A model generated the notes under the pieces. That model was not told the origin of the DNA, ran no database searches, and saw only the letters and a list, made by a program, of their open reading frames with translations. A stretch of 64,000 nucleotides of DNA from an uncultured Modestobacter sp. (lineage in GTDB: Bacteria; Actinomycetota; Actinomycetes; Mycobacteriales; Geodermatophilaceae), in NCBI RefSeq assembly GCF_947486615.1, contig NZ_CANKUD010000001.1:248001-312000 (forward strand). Reading direction: 5' to 3'. Below are positions 8,998-14,914 of this stretch, piece by piece. How positions within the stretch are numbered: the stretch's first letter is position 1; each line of letters opens with the position of its first letter. The position numbers and the translations under genes were made by a program.

Positions 8998-9029
8998 TAT
9001 GCTCGTCGAGGCGCTCCGCGGAGCGCCTC
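8998..9029 (+). promoter_or_regulatory. tRNA-Leu leader: -10-like box and perfect 22-bp palindrome
   Basis: A TATGCT box at 8998-9003 could be the -10 element of the tRNA gene; no convincing -35 box precedes it. Positions 9008-9029 are a perfect palindrome with arms GAGGCGCTCCG and CGGAGCGCCTC, ending 4 bases before the mature tRNA 5' end. In RNA it would be an 11-bp stem without a real loop in the precursor leader; in DNA it could be a dyad operator. Confidence 0.4.
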
Positions 9030-9033
9030 ACCT

Positions 9034-9118
9034 GTCCGGGTGGCGGAATGGCAGACGCGCTAGCTTGAGGTGCTAGTGCCCTTTATCGGGCGTGGGGGTT
9101 CAAGTCCCCCCTCGGACA
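9034..9118 (+). tRNA. tRNA-Leu (anticodon GAG)
   Basis: An 85-nt cloverleaf can be drawn. The acceptor arms GTCCGGG (9034-9040) and CTCGGAC (9111-9117) pair, with A at 9118 as discriminator. The anticodon stem CTAGC/GCTAG encloses the loop TTGAGGT, giving anticodon GAG, which reads CUC. A long variable arm (TGCCC...GGGCG) marks it as class II, and the T arm GGGGG-TTCAAGT-CCCCC is standard. CCA is not encoded. Its 3' end is one boundary of the islet at 9.1-11.2 kb. Confidence 0.97.
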
Positions 9119-9146
9119 CAGCAGCGAGCCCCCGCGGTCACCGACC
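9102..9146. repeat. Putative attachment site, left copy (tRNA 3' end plus terminator arm)
   Basis: Covers the 3' end of tRNA-Leu and the first arm of its terminator. CGGACAC (9113-9119) and the 17-mer starting CCCCGCGGTC (9130-9146) both recur, at exactly the same mutual spacing, 2120 bases downstream (11233 and 11250). The intervening ten bases have diverged. Confidence 0.55.
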
Positions 9147-9156
9147 GTGGGGGCTC
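9126..9156 (+). terminator. Rho-independent-like terminator of tRNA-Leu
   Basis: Arms GAGCCCCCGCGGTC (9126-9139) and GACCGTGGGGGCTC (9143-9156) form a 14-bp stem with one G-T-type mismatch and a 3-base loop, 8 bases after the tRNA. It is followed by TGTCGTTC rather than a T tract, as is common in actinobacteria. Confidence 0.8.
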
Positions 9157-9229
9157 TGTCGTTCGCGACAGCGTCCGCCCCGAAGATCTCGTTGACCGAG
9201 GCTGGCTGGCAGGGCCGCGCTGCCGCCTG

Positions 9230-10084
9230 CTAGTTCCGGTTGAGGCCGTACTGCCGGGTCAGGAGCGCCCGTTTGTAGTGGGCCTCCGCCACATCGACCT
9301 CAGCGGTGGTCGCAGTCGGGCCGAACACACGCAGGATGCTGAAGACGAGGTGCCGACGGTGGGTCACGTCGAGCTCTGCAAGTTCGCGAAGCGCGACGTT
9401 GCCGCCGTGGCCGTCGCGGGCGTAGGTGCTCCACCGGCCCAGCAGGCGCTCCGTGCCGTCAGCCTTCCCGACGTACAGCTCGCCACTGCTGGTGTCTGCG
9501 ACGAGGTAGATGCCCTGGACGGCGGCGAGCGCAGTCCTCCACTCCGCGTATCGCGAGTCCTCGGCGACGGCCAACAGCTCCTCGTACGTGATGAGGACCT
9601 TGTCGAAGCCCGGAAACGGCACGCGGGCAGGGTCGGCGATCTCGACCACCGGCATCTGATCGGCGTTCCCGCCTGCCTTGGCCCAGTTGATCGTGTCGTT
9701 CGACCACTCGATGACGAGCCGGTTCCGGAGCGACACCAGGACGTCGGAGGGGTGGAGATCGAAGTACCGCTTGACGTCGGTCCGCTCAGCGAGAACTTCA
9801 CCCCTGTTCTCGTAGGCCGCGAGGAACCGGGACCGCCGCTTCCCGTCCGCCATGAAGTTCAGCCACAGGACCGGCGGATCCCGAGGGATCTTGCTCTGCC
9901 GGAGCGCCTGGACTCGGGTGTAGGTGAGGACGTTCTCGACCGTGGCGTCCTGCGGGCCGGTGAGGCCGTCGGCGCTGTAGGTGTGCCGGACGAGGAGCAC
10001 GTCGTCCGTTGCGACGCCCGCCACGCTCAGCAGGTCCGCGAGGCTCAGGTCACCGCGCGACGAGGACGACTCGGTTGGTTGCAT
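9230..10084 (-). CDS. GIY-YIG nuclease domain protein
   Basis: A 284-residue protein with a C-terminal GIY-YIG endonuclease-type domain: GIYLV near residue 190, ELYVGKA about 12 residues later, a downstream LLGRWSTYA segment carrying the catalytic-position Arg, and the metal-ligand Glu plus terminal pattern AEAHYKRALLTRQYGLN. The N-terminal about 180 residues (DVLLVRHTYSADGL, VLWLNFMADGKRRSRFLAAYENRG, YFDLHPSDVLVSLRNRLVIEW) do not match a domain I know but probably recognise the target. Codon and base composition look less GC-rich than the neighbours. It is the main gene of a tRNA-flanked islet; solo GIY-YIG proteins of this shape occur in mobile or defence-type settings, so a DNA-targeting role is inferred. 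ATG at 10084; no partner gene is adjacent. Confidence 0.75.
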   Translation of the reverse strand: MQPTESSSSRGDLSLADLLSVAGVATDDVLLVRHTYSADGLTGPQDATVENVLTYTRVQALRQSKIPRDPPVLWLNFMADGKRRSRFLAAYENRGEVLAERTDVKRYFDLHPSDVLVSLRNRLVIEWSNDTINWAKAGGNADQMPVVEIADPARVPFPGFDKVLITYEELLAVAEDSRYAEWRTALAAVQGIYLVADTSSGELYVGKADGTERLLGRWSTYARDGHGGNVALRELAELDVTHRRHLVFSILRVFGPTATTAEVDVAEAHYKRALLTRQYGLNRN

Positions 10085-10270
10085 GATCGAAACCTACGGG
10101 CCGCGTCAGGATGGTCGAGGGCCCGCATGGCTGCCCGCGCTGCGCACCGCCTGACCTACACCTTCTCCGTTGGGCACTGCCTTTTCGGGACGTTCGACCA
10201 CCTCGACGGGCGGACGCCTGGTGCCAGGCGATGCCGGGCGCGACGTCCCTCTGACGCGTCATGAAGGCGC

Positions 10271-10575
10271 ATGACCTTCGTCGACATCACCGCACTGCCG
10301 GTGTCCGCTGACCGCAAGATCGCGTACATCCACTTCTCACGACGCATGCCGAGGTCTACCGCGACCACGGGGCGACCCGCGTCACCGACTACTGGCAGGT
10401 GTCAGTTCCCGCGGACCAGGAGGACTTCCACGCCGACGGACTGACCCACGACGAGGGCGAGCTGCGCGGCTTCCCCGCCGTCCTGGGGCCTCGACGTCCG
10501 AAGCGGTTGTCGTCACCGTCACCGAATGACCTCACGCGAGGCCAGCGACAGCGGTGCAGCCGCAGCCACCAGCGA
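10271..10575 (+). pseudogene. Degraded DUF1428-family gene
   Basis: The first frame reads MTFVDITALPVSADRKIAYI, the N-terminal pattern of DUF1428 proteins. After HFSR the frame shifts and continues HAEVYRDHGATRVTDYWQ then VPADQEDFHADGLTHDEGEL in another frame. A further shift gives ASTSEAVVVTVTE, where a stop (TGA) stands at the place of the expected Trp. So at least two frameshifts and one nonsense change are visible and the C-terminus is lost. DUF1428 is a small alpha/beta-barrel family of unknown role. The remnant lies inside the tRNA-flanked islet. Confidence 0.8.
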
Positions 10576-10616
10576 CTCACGCGTCCTGGCCACTTCCTTG
10601 ACCGACTTCGCCAAGC

Positions 10617-10634
10617 TGACCACAATATTGGTCA
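10617..10634. promoter_or_regulatory. Operator-like inverted repeat at the toxin-antitoxin start
   Basis: TGACCA-CAATAT-TGGTCA: perfect 6-base arms around an A/T-rich centre. The last base of the repeat is the A of the antitoxin ATG. No Shine-Dalgarno sequence is visible, so a leaderless or near-leaderless transcript and autorepression by the antitoxin-toxin complex are inferred. Confidence 0.55.
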
Positions 10635-10909
10635 TGACGACGCAGTCGCTCGCCGCGGTCAAGGCTCATTTCAGCCAGGTCATCGACGAGGTGTCCGGCA
10701 CCCATGAACGGGTGACGATCACCAAGAACGGCAGCCCGGTCGCCGTACTCCTCGCGGTCGAGGACTACGAGTCCCTCGTGGAGACGCTGGAGATCCTCTC
10801 GGATCCCGCAGCCAGGTCCGAGATCCGTGAGGCCGAAACCCAGATGGCCGGCGGCGAGGTCTACGACGAGTCCCAGGTGCGGGCCGCACTGGCGGCCCGC
10901 CGCCGGTGA
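10634..10909 (+). CDS. RelB/Phd-YefM-type antitoxin
   Basis: A 91-residue antitoxin. The N-terminal part (TQSLAAVKAHFSQVIDEV, then HERVTITKNGSPVAVLLAVEDYESLVETLEIL) is the classic Phd/YefM DNA-binding fold, binding its own operator as a dimer. The C-terminal 35 residues (EIREAETQMAGGEVYDESQVRAAL) are the acidic segment that wraps and neutralises the toxin. ATG at 10634 is chosen over an in-frame start at 10526 because homology begins there and the operator palindrome abuts it. It overlaps the toxin start by four bases (GTGA), so the pair is coupled. Confidence 0.9.
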   Translation: MTTQSLAAVKAHFSQVIDEVSGTHERVTITKNGSPVAVLLAVEDYESLVETLEILSDPAARSEIREAETQMAGGEVYDESQVRAALAARRR

Positions 10910-11181
10910 CCGGGCCTCTGACCTACACCGTCGTCCTGTCGGCAGCCGCGAAGCGGGCCATCGAGCGGGGCCTCCCGGAGCCTGTGGCGGTGGCGGTGGT
11001 CGACTTCCTGTACGGCCCGCTGGCCTCGGACCCGTACCGCGTCGGCAAGCCACTGCGGTTCGAGCTCGACGGCTACTGGTCCGCACGGCGGGGGCAGTAC
11101 CGCGTCATCTACTCGATCTCCGACGGCGAGGTGCTCGTCCGCGTCGTGCGCATCTCGCACCGCGCTGACGCTTACGGCTGA
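10906..11181 (+). CDS. RelE/ParE-superfamily toxin
   Basis: A 91-residue toxin of the RelE superfamily. Visible features are YTVVLSAAAKRAIERGLPEPVAVAVVDFL (two N-terminal helices after beta-1), PYRVGKPLRFELDGYWSARRGQYRVIYSI and VRVVRISHRADAY. The Arg/Tyr-rich C-terminal strands carry the residues RelE uses to cleave ribosome-bound mRNA; the final HRxDAY pattern matches intact toxins. GTG start overlaps the antitoxin stop. The cognate antitoxin is directly upstream, so an active type II module is likely. Confidence 0.9.
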   Translation: MTGPLTYTVVLSAAAKRAIERGLPEPVAVAVVDFLYGPLASDPYRVGKPLRFELDGYWSARRGQYRVIYSISDGEVLVRVVRISHRADAYG

Positions 11182-11221
11182 CCGACTTCCCCGAGCGGGT
11201 GGACGCGTGCGTGGAAGCAGC

Positions 11222-11266
11222 GTGCCGCCCCCCGGACACCGCTCAACTGCCCCGCGGTCACCGACC
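11222..11266. repeat. Putative attachment site, right copy
   Basis: Contains CGGACAC (11233-11239) and the exact 17-mer starting CCCCGCGGTC (11250-11266), in the same spacing as in the tRNA-Leu 3' region (9113 and 9130). The second terminator arm found at the left copy is not present here. Read as a decayed duplicate of the tRNA 3' end left by integration. Confidence 0.55.
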
Positions 11267-11345
11267 CTCGCTGACGCGACTGGAGGCTACGAGCGGGTCT
11301 GACGTCGTCCGGGCCGGAGTCCGGGCCCGGCGACGGGTGCCTGCG

Positions 11346-11654
11346 TCAGCCGAGCAGGCGGCGGGCCGTCACGAGCGGCTGCCGCACACACCACCGGGCG
11401 ACCCGGAGGCCGACGTGCCAGAGGTCGAGCCACTCGGGCGGCCGCCCGGCTCCCGGAGCAGAGGGCCGGGGAGCCGGCGCGGCGGCCGCGTCCGGCCGGG
11501 ACACCAGGATGTCGGCCGGGGACCGCTGCCGCGTGGCCCGCAGGGAGGCGAAGGACGGGATGGCCGGCGCGGACGACGACTCCTGGTCGTCCGAGGGGAT
11601 CGACGGGTCACGGCCGACCGACCCCGGCCCCGTTCCTCCCGCGCTCGCTGCCAT
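11346..11654 (-). CDS. Hypothetical protein
   Basis: A possible 102-residue protein starting MAASAGGTGPGSVG and ending with RPPEWLDLWHVGLRVARWCVRQPLVTARRLLG-type sequence. The N-terminal two thirds are Ser/Pro/Ala-rich and probably disordered; the last 30 residues are amphipathic with several Trp and Arg, compatible with membrane association. Third-position GC is high, supporting coding. No family recognised. It is the only plausible gene between the islet end and the reductase at 11861. Confidence 0.45.
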   Translation of the reverse strand: MAASAGGTGPGSVGRDPSIPSDDQESSSAPAIPSFASLRATRQRSPADILVSRPDAAAAPAPRPSAPGAGRPPEWLDLWHVGLRVARWCVRQPLVTARRLLG

Positions 11655-11789
11655 GCCCCGCGACGCTAGTCGCCGGGGAGCGCCCCGGCCTCCCGGGTGC
11701 CGCCACCCGGCCGGCCGGAACACCGGGAGCGTCCAGCCGTTGAAGGAAGGTGGACGCTCAACTTCATGCTGCCAGGAAGAGGCTCACCC

Positions 11790-11864
11790 ATGACCACGCA
11801 CACCGACCGGGGCGCGGACCGCCGTCCCCACCCCGCCGTCGCCACGCGCGAGGTGGGGGCATGA
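11790..11864 (+). CDS. Short upstream ORF (24 codons) overlapping the next start
   Basis: ATG at 11790 follows a purine-rich AGGAAGAGG and reads 24 codons ([20 protein letters not shown]...). It stops at TGA 11862-11864, which overlaps the ATG of the downstream reductase by four bases (ATGA). It may be a translational-coupling leader or the stub of a lost gene. No conserved motif; coding status uncertain. Confidence 0.35.
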   Translation: MTTHTDRGADRRPHPAVATREVGA

Positions 11865-12532
11865 CCACGCTGGGCATCCTCGGCGCCGGCAAGGTCGGCA
11901 CGGTGCTGGCCCGGCTCGCGGTGGCGGCCGGGTACGACGTGCTGATCGCCGGCTCGGGCGACCCGGCCACGATCGCCCTGACCGTCGAGGTGCTCGTGCC
12001 GGGAGCGACCGCCACGACGGCGGCCACCGCCGCGAGCGAGGCCGACGTCGTCGTCCTCGCCCTGCCGCTGGGCAAGCACCGCACCCTGCCGGTCGACGCC
12101 CTGGACGGGAAGCTGGTCATCGACGCGATGAACTACTGGTGGGAGGTCGACGGGATCCGCGACGACCTCACCGATCCGCGGACCTCGACCAGTGAGGTCG
12201 TGCAGGGGTTCCTGCCGAGGGCCCGGGTGGTGAAGGGGTTCAACCACATGGGCTACCACGACCTGGACGGCGGAGCCCGTCCCGCCGGTGCTCCCGGCCG
12301 GAAGGCGATCGCCATCGCCGGGGACGACGCGACCGACCTCGACGTGGTCGGTCGGGTCGTCTCCGACCTGGGTTTCGACCCGGTCGTCGCCGGCCCTCTC
12401 GCGCTCGGCGTGCGCCTCGAACCGGGTACCGAGCCCTTCGGCGCCGACGTCGACGCCGGGGAGCTGCGCGCGATGATCGACCGCTTCGCCACCTCCGAAC
12501 GCGGCCGGGAGGTCATCGCCGCCCGGCGGTGA
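11861..12532 (+). CDS. F420-/NADP-dependent oxidoreductase-like protein (NADP_oxidored family)
   Basis: A 223-residue Rossmann protein of the F420-dependent NADP reductase-like family. [21 protein letters not shown] at residues 4-24 carries the dinucleotide motif GxGxx[17 protein letters not shown] and [13 protein letters not shown] follow as in the family; [12 protein letters not shown] is the family's FN..G region. Members catalyse hydride exchange between NADPH and F420 or are uncharacterised dehydrogenases. ATG at 11861 is fixed by the start of the Rossmann strand and the overlap with the short upstream ORF. F420 use is plausible for an actinobacterium but not shown. Confidence 0.75.
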   Translation: MTTLGILGAGKVGTVLARLAVAAGYDVLIAGSGDPATIALTVEVLVPGATATTAATAASEADVVVLALPLGKHRTLPVDALDGKLVIDAMNYWWEVDGIRDDLTDPRTSTSEVVQGFLPRARVVKGFNHMGYHDLDGGARPAGAPGRKAIAIAGDDATDLDVVGRVVSDLGFDPVVAGPLALGVRLEPGTEPFGADVDAGELRAMIDRFATSERGREVIAARR

Positions 12533-12586
12533 CCTCCTTCGAGCACGGCAGGGACAGCCGGGCGGCGGCTCCCGCTAGGGTCGCGT

Positions 12587-13876
12587 GTGGACTTCGCCGA
12601 CCTGAGCCGGCCGTTCGTCATCGCCCACCGCGGCGGCTCCCTGCAGGTGCCCGAGCACACGATGGAGGGCTACCGGTTCGCCGTGGCCCACGGCTCGGTC
12701 GTCATCGAGCAGGACGTGTCGACCCTCGCCGACGGTGCCCTCGGCGTCATGCACGACGGCACGGTGGACCGCATGACCACCTCCACCGGCAACGTCGCCG
12801 ACCAGACGACGGCGTCCTGGAGGCAGCTCGAGATCGACGCCTCGGTCACCCTCGGCGGGGGCTGGCCCGACGGGCTGCGCCCTCCGCTGTTCGAGGAGGT
12901 GCTCACCGAGTTCGGCAACCGGGTGCTCCTCTGCGCCGAGGCCAAGAGCGGCGACGCGATGGGCCCGATGATCGACGCCCTCGAGCGGCACGGGATCGAC
13001 CCGGCGTCCGTGCTGCTGCAGTCCTTCGCGCTCGCCGACTGCCGGCTGGCGCGCTCGCGGGGGTGGGGCGTCATCTGGCTCGGCAGCACCGACGTCGCTC
13101 GCGCCGCCGCCGAGGGCATCGGCTGGATCGGCCCGCCGGCGAGCCGGGTGACCCCGCGCCTCTGCGCGGCGGCGCATGCGGCGGGGATCGAGGTGGCCTG
13201 TTACACGGTGAACCGCCGGCACCAGCGGGACGCCGTCGTCGCCGCCGGCGTGGACGCGATCTTCTCCGACGACCCCCGCCATCTCGCCGGGGACGCGTGC
13301 CGCCGCGCCTCGGACCTGTTCGCCGGCCGGACCTGGCTGCCGGGGATGCTGCCGGACACCTCCCGCGGCCGGTTCTTCCCGGACGACGCCTCCTGGGGCT
13401 TCGACGTCTCCGACACCGTCCACTCCACGCTGATGGGCTTCCTCGCACCGCCGGACCCGGAGGTGTTCACGTTGCAGCTGGGCGTGCGGATCGACCAGAC
13501 CTGCGCGGACAGCAACAGCAGCGGTGCGTTCGTCTTCCTGAGCACCGACGACCACCCGTACCGGCCGTCGTCGGGGTCGTCACCCGGCGCCAACGGCTAC
13601 CGCTTCTCCCTGCGGGCAGACGGCGACCTGGACGTCGGTCGGGTCGCCGATGGTGCCGCCACCACGCTGGCGTCCTCGGCGGGGGGAACGGCGCCATCGC
13701 CGGGCAGCTGGGTGGGGTTGCGGATCACCGTCAGCGGCCGGGAGCTCAGCTTCACGCACACGGGCACCTGCGCCGAGCTGCTGACGGTGGCCGACGCCGG
13801 CTGCCGACCCGTGCCCGTCGTCCACCTCGGCAGCGCGTCGGCCGGGGTCCGATTCACGAACGTGGGGTTCACATGA
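12587..13876 (+). CDS. Glycerophosphodiester phosphodiesterase with C-terminal beta domain
   Basis: A 429-residue protein. Residues about 1-240 are a GDPD TIM barrel hydrolysing glycerophosphodiesters to glycerol 3-phosphate and an alcohol. The catalytic/metal motifs are visible: FVIAHRGG (residues 10-17), EHTMEGY, IEQDVSTLADGALGVMHD and the E-x-K of LLCAEAKSG. The remaining about 185 residues resemble a lectin/LamG-type jelly roll (LQLGVRIDQTCADSNSSGAFVFLS, GSWVGLRITVSGRELSFTHTG) and may bind a glycan or lipid head group. No signal peptide is seen. GTG start at 12587. The 3' end overlaps the next small gene by four bases. Confidence 0.88.
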   Translation: MDFADLSRPFVIAHRGGSLQVPEHTMEGYRFAVAHGSVVIEQDVSTLADGALGVMHDGTVDRMTTSTGNVADQTTASWRQLEIDASVTLGGGWPDGLRPPLFEEVLTEFGNRVLLCAEAKSGDAMGPMIDALERHGIDPASVLLQSFALADCRLARSRGWGVIWLGSTDVARAAAEGIGWIGPPASRVTPRLCAAAHAAGIEVACYTVNRRHQRDAVVAAGVDAIFSDDPRHLAGDACRRASDLFAGRTWLPGMLPDTSRGRFFPDDASWGFDVSDTVHSTLMGFLAPPDPEVFTLQLGVRIDQTCADSNSSGAFVFLSTDDHPYRPSSGSSPGANGYRFSLRADGDLDVGRVADGAATTLASSAGGTAPSPGSWVGLRITVSGRELSFTHTGTCAELLTVADAGCRPVPVVHLGSASAGVRFTNVGFT

Positions 13877-14049
13877 CCGAGCCGCAGGAGCGCCCGGGCC
13901 ACGGCCCCGCCGACCCGGACGGGTACCTCGTCCAGCTGACCCCGGAGGGCTACCGGTGGACCTGCCGCGCGGACGGCCGCACCGCAGGGCCGTTCACCAG
14001 CCGCGAGGCAGCCGTCGCTTCCGCCGAGGCGGACCAACCCGCCGGATGA
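13873..14049 (+). CDS. Small hypothetical protein
   Basis: A 58-residue protein. The core DGYLVQLTPEGYRWTCRADG, then GPFTSREAAVASAEAD looks like a compact beta-beta-alpha unit. The family is not known to me. ATG at 13873 overlaps the phosphodiesterase stop (ATGA), so it is the second gene of a two-gene operon and convergent with the hydrolase at 14072. No membrane segment or cysteine pair. Confidence 0.6.
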   Translation: MTEPQERPGHGPADPDGYLVQLTPEGYRWTCRADGRTAGPFTSREAAVASAEADQPAG

Positions 14050-14071
14050 GGGTCGGTCCACCGCGGGCGGC

Positions 14072-14815
14072 TCAGCCGGCGGTGGCGCGGGCGGCCTGGA
14101 CGATCAGGTCGGCGACCGCGCCGGGCCGGGACACGGCGACGGCGTGGGAGGCGTCGACCTCGACGACGGTGGACTGCGCACGCTGGGCCATGAAGACCTG
14201 GGCCTCGGCCGGGACGGCGAGGTCCTGCCGGGTGACCAGGGTCCAGGACGGGATCGTCCGCCAGGCCGCTGACGTCGCCTTCTCCTCCAGCGCCTCGCTG
14301 GTGATGGGCCGCTGCGTGGCGACCATCAGCTCGACGACCTCCGGGGGGACGTCGGCCGCGAACACCTGCCGGAACCTGTCCGGCTGGATGTACAGGTCGG
14401 TCGCCGTGCCGCCGTTCCCGTCGGGAACGGGAACCGGGTCCAGCGCGGAGCCCAGCTCGTTGCCGGGGAACCTCCCGGCCAGCTCGCCGGTGCTCTCCCC
14501 CTCCGCCAGCAGGAAGCTGCCGACGTAGACGAGCGCCCGGACGCCGGGGTGCCCGTCGGCCGCCACGCTCATCACCGAGCCGCCGTAGGAGTGGCCGGCC
14601 AGCACGATCGGGCCGCGCACCTGGTCCAGCACGCTGCGCAGCTGCTCGGCGTCGGAGCGCAGGCCCCGGAGCGGGTTGGCCGCGGCGATGACCGGGTGGC
14701 CCTCGCTGCGCAGCTGCTCGATCACCCCGTTCCAGCTCGCGGACTCGGCGAACGCGCCGTGCACGAGCACGACGGTCGGCTCGGCCTGGGCGTTCGGGTC
14801 GGTGTCTGTGGTCAT
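14072..14815 (-). CDS. Alpha/beta hydrolase
   Basis: A 247-residue alpha/beta hydrolase of the EstC/salicylate-esterase-like group common in actinobacteria. VVLVHGAFAESASWNGVIEQL gives the oxyanion region, VLAGHSYGGSVM the nucleophile elbow (Ser), and VEVDASHAVAVSRPGAVADLI the catalytic His near the C-terminus. No signal peptide. ATG at 14815 is preceded by GAGAGGAA. Located downstream (same strand) of a large LuxR-type regulator, which could control it. Substrate unknown. Confidence 0.88.
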   Translation of the reverse strand: MTTDTDPNAQAEPTVVLVHGAFAESASWNGVIEQLRSEGHPVIAAANPLRGLRSDAEQLRSVLDQVRGPIVLAGHSYGGSVMSVAADGHPGVRALVYVGSFLLAEGESTGELAGRFPGNELGSALDPVPVPDGNGGTATDLYIQPDRFRQVFAADVPPEVVELMVATQRPITSEALEEKATSAAWRTIPSWTLVTRQDLAVPAEAQVFMAQRAQSTVVEVDASHAVAVSRPGAVADLIVQAARATAG

Positions 14816-14914
14816 CGTCGTTCCTCTCGGGTCTGCAGCGACCGGGCCGACCGGATGGTCGGCGTCTGCACTGGTGGAGCGACCGTAGGAAGCGGCGACC
14901 TCCCTTCGCGTACG

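Noticed and set aside
7274-9076. 600-codon plus-strand frame across the SDR, M20 and tRNA region
   Set aside because: Runs antisense through two conserved genes and into the tRNA; not a real gene.
11199-11669. 156-codon plus-strand frame after the toxin gene
   Set aside because: Gly/Arg/Pro-rich translation crossing the putative attachment site; the minus-strand frame 11346-11654 looks more coding.
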